From NCBI GenBank assembly GCA_030638185.1, contig DAOWFD010000413.1:1-6199 (forward strand): a DNA stretch of 6,199 bases, given 5' to 3'. Below, one piece after another: positions 5,622 to 6,199 of this stretch. This DNA comes from Candidatus Aegiribacteria sp. (GTDB taxonomy: Bacteria > Fermentibacterota > Fermentibacteria > Fermentibacterales > JCC-6). Within the stretch, counting starts at the first letter, position 1; the number at the start of each line of letters is the position of its first letter. The notes under the pieces are model-generated. The model was not told the origin of the DNA and did not search any database. It saw only the letters and a list, made by a program, of their open reading frames with translations. A program made the position numbers and the translations under genes.

Positions 5622-6199
5622 CTATCGAACTCTGGTTAGTACTCTGGATATGTCCTTGAAGACTATCAGGAGAAAGATCATCAGTATGATTATCATGCCG
5701 GTCTGCTGGATTATCTGGACACTCTTCTTTGAAATAGGTTTTCCCCTGATACCCTCTATGACAAGGATGACAACGTGTCCCCCATCAAGGACCGGTATCG
5801 GAAGAAGATTGAATATCATTATCGCCATGGATATGCTTGCGAGAGTGTACAGGTAACTGGGTAATCCCAATCGGGCCTGCTGCCCCAGAGTTTCGGCCAC
5901 ATAAATCGGACCACCTGAGCTCTCGGCAAGCTCCGCAGGCTTCCTAAACAGTCTGAACAGCGTGGTACATACATATACGGTACCCTCACCTGAGGATCTT
6001 ACTCCCTCCACAATGGCTTTGAAAAACGGAATCCGGATTCTCTCTGAAGGCAGAAGAGGGTTAACACCTGTCAGAATTATCCCGTCGTACTCCCCGGGGG
6101 TTACGTAAGCCGTGTCAATGATGCCGTTTCGGACGAACTCAATAGCCAGCTCATCAGTATTACCTGTCACCATTGAATGGAAATCATGCCATATGGCAA
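5622..6199 (-). CDS. rseP: RseP-like site-2 (M50) membrane metalloprotease, C-terminal part (5' end outside window)
   Basis: 191 residues are visible; the frame continues unbroken past the ATG at 6173 to the window edge, so that Met is internal. The first visible part (AIWHDFHSMV... ELAIEFVRNG) matches the end of the PDZ domain of RseP-type proteases, and the next ~60 residues include the ITLTG-like stretch IILTGVNP. Then come FRLFRKPAELAESSGGPIYV, a membrane segment (YLYTLASISMAIMIFNLL), the catalytic NLLPIPVLDGGH motif (Asp ~138 of the visible part, the third zinc ligand), IRGKPISKKSVQIIQQTGM and a final membrane helix. The HExxH motif should lie upstream, outside the window. In known cases this protease cleaves anti-sigma factors or signal-peptide remnants within the inner membrane. 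The stop is TAG at 5622-5624. In many genomes it neighbours dxr, cdsA and uppS; the flank seen here does not show them. Confidence 0.9.
   Translation of the reverse strand, partial: AIWHDFHSMVTGNTDELAIEFVRNGIIDTAYVTPGEYDGIILTGVNPLLPSERIRIPFFKAIVEGVRSSGEGTVYVCTTLFRLFRKPAELAESSGGPIYVAETLGQQARLGLPSYLYTLASISMAIMIFNLLPIPVLDGGHVVILVIEGIRGKPISKKSVQIIQQTGMIIILMIFLLIVFKDISRVLTRVR

Noticed and set aside
1..6199. CRISPR array, tRNA, rRNA or insertion sequence
   Set aside because: No regularly spaced direct repeats, no tRNA cloverleaf or rRNA segments that I could recognise, and no transposase or terminal inverted repeats were seen.

Overview
The window looks like a chromosomal segment from an uncultured bacterium of the Bacteroidetes-Chlorobi-Fibrobacteres (FCB) assemblage or a related candidate phylum. 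The main evidence is two unrelated secreted proteins that both end in a type IX secretion (T9SS) type-A sorting domain (SPNP/WPNP...YDISG...G.Y...). No ribosomal or other lineage marker is present, so the phylum is an inference. Stops TAA, TAG and TGA are all used conventionally at gene ends, and one promoter matches the sigma-70 consensus closely.

Layout: (1) 2-1066, plus strand: 3' part of a large secreted T9SS cargo protein, followed by a good intrinsic terminator. (2) 1245-3548, minus strand and convergent with it: a secreted multidomain alpha/beta-hydrolase with a signal peptide, an EF-hand-like calcium loop, a GHSTGG esterase core, a jelly-roll domain and a T9SS tail. It has a clear promoter at 3608-3637. 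(3) 3673-4374, minus strand: an MBL-fold metallo-hydrolase whose reading frame is complete except for one in-frame TGA directly before the TPGHT metal-binding motif. (4) 4375-4655: divergent intergenic region with two overlapping, mutually exclusive inverted repeats. (5) 4656-4925, plus strand: a MazG-like NTP pyrophosphohydrolase whose second half is lost. (6) 4964-5593, plus strand: a LysE/RhtB-type exporter ending in three consecutive stop codons. (7) 5622-6199, minus strand, running off the window: C-terminal part of an RseP-like site-2 membrane protease.

The genes do not form one pathway. The two T9SS cargoes suggest a cell-surface or secreted degradative role (an esterase, and a protein of unknown function). 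The MBL hydrolase, truncated MazG, LysE exporter and RseP protease are housekeeping or accessory genes in changing orientation. The most interesting point is the in-frame TGA in the MBL gene. All metal ligands are conserved on both sides of it, so it is a candidate selenocysteine (or other recoding) site, a very recent nonsense mutation, or a sequencing error. A possible but weak SECIS-like fold lies downstream of it.
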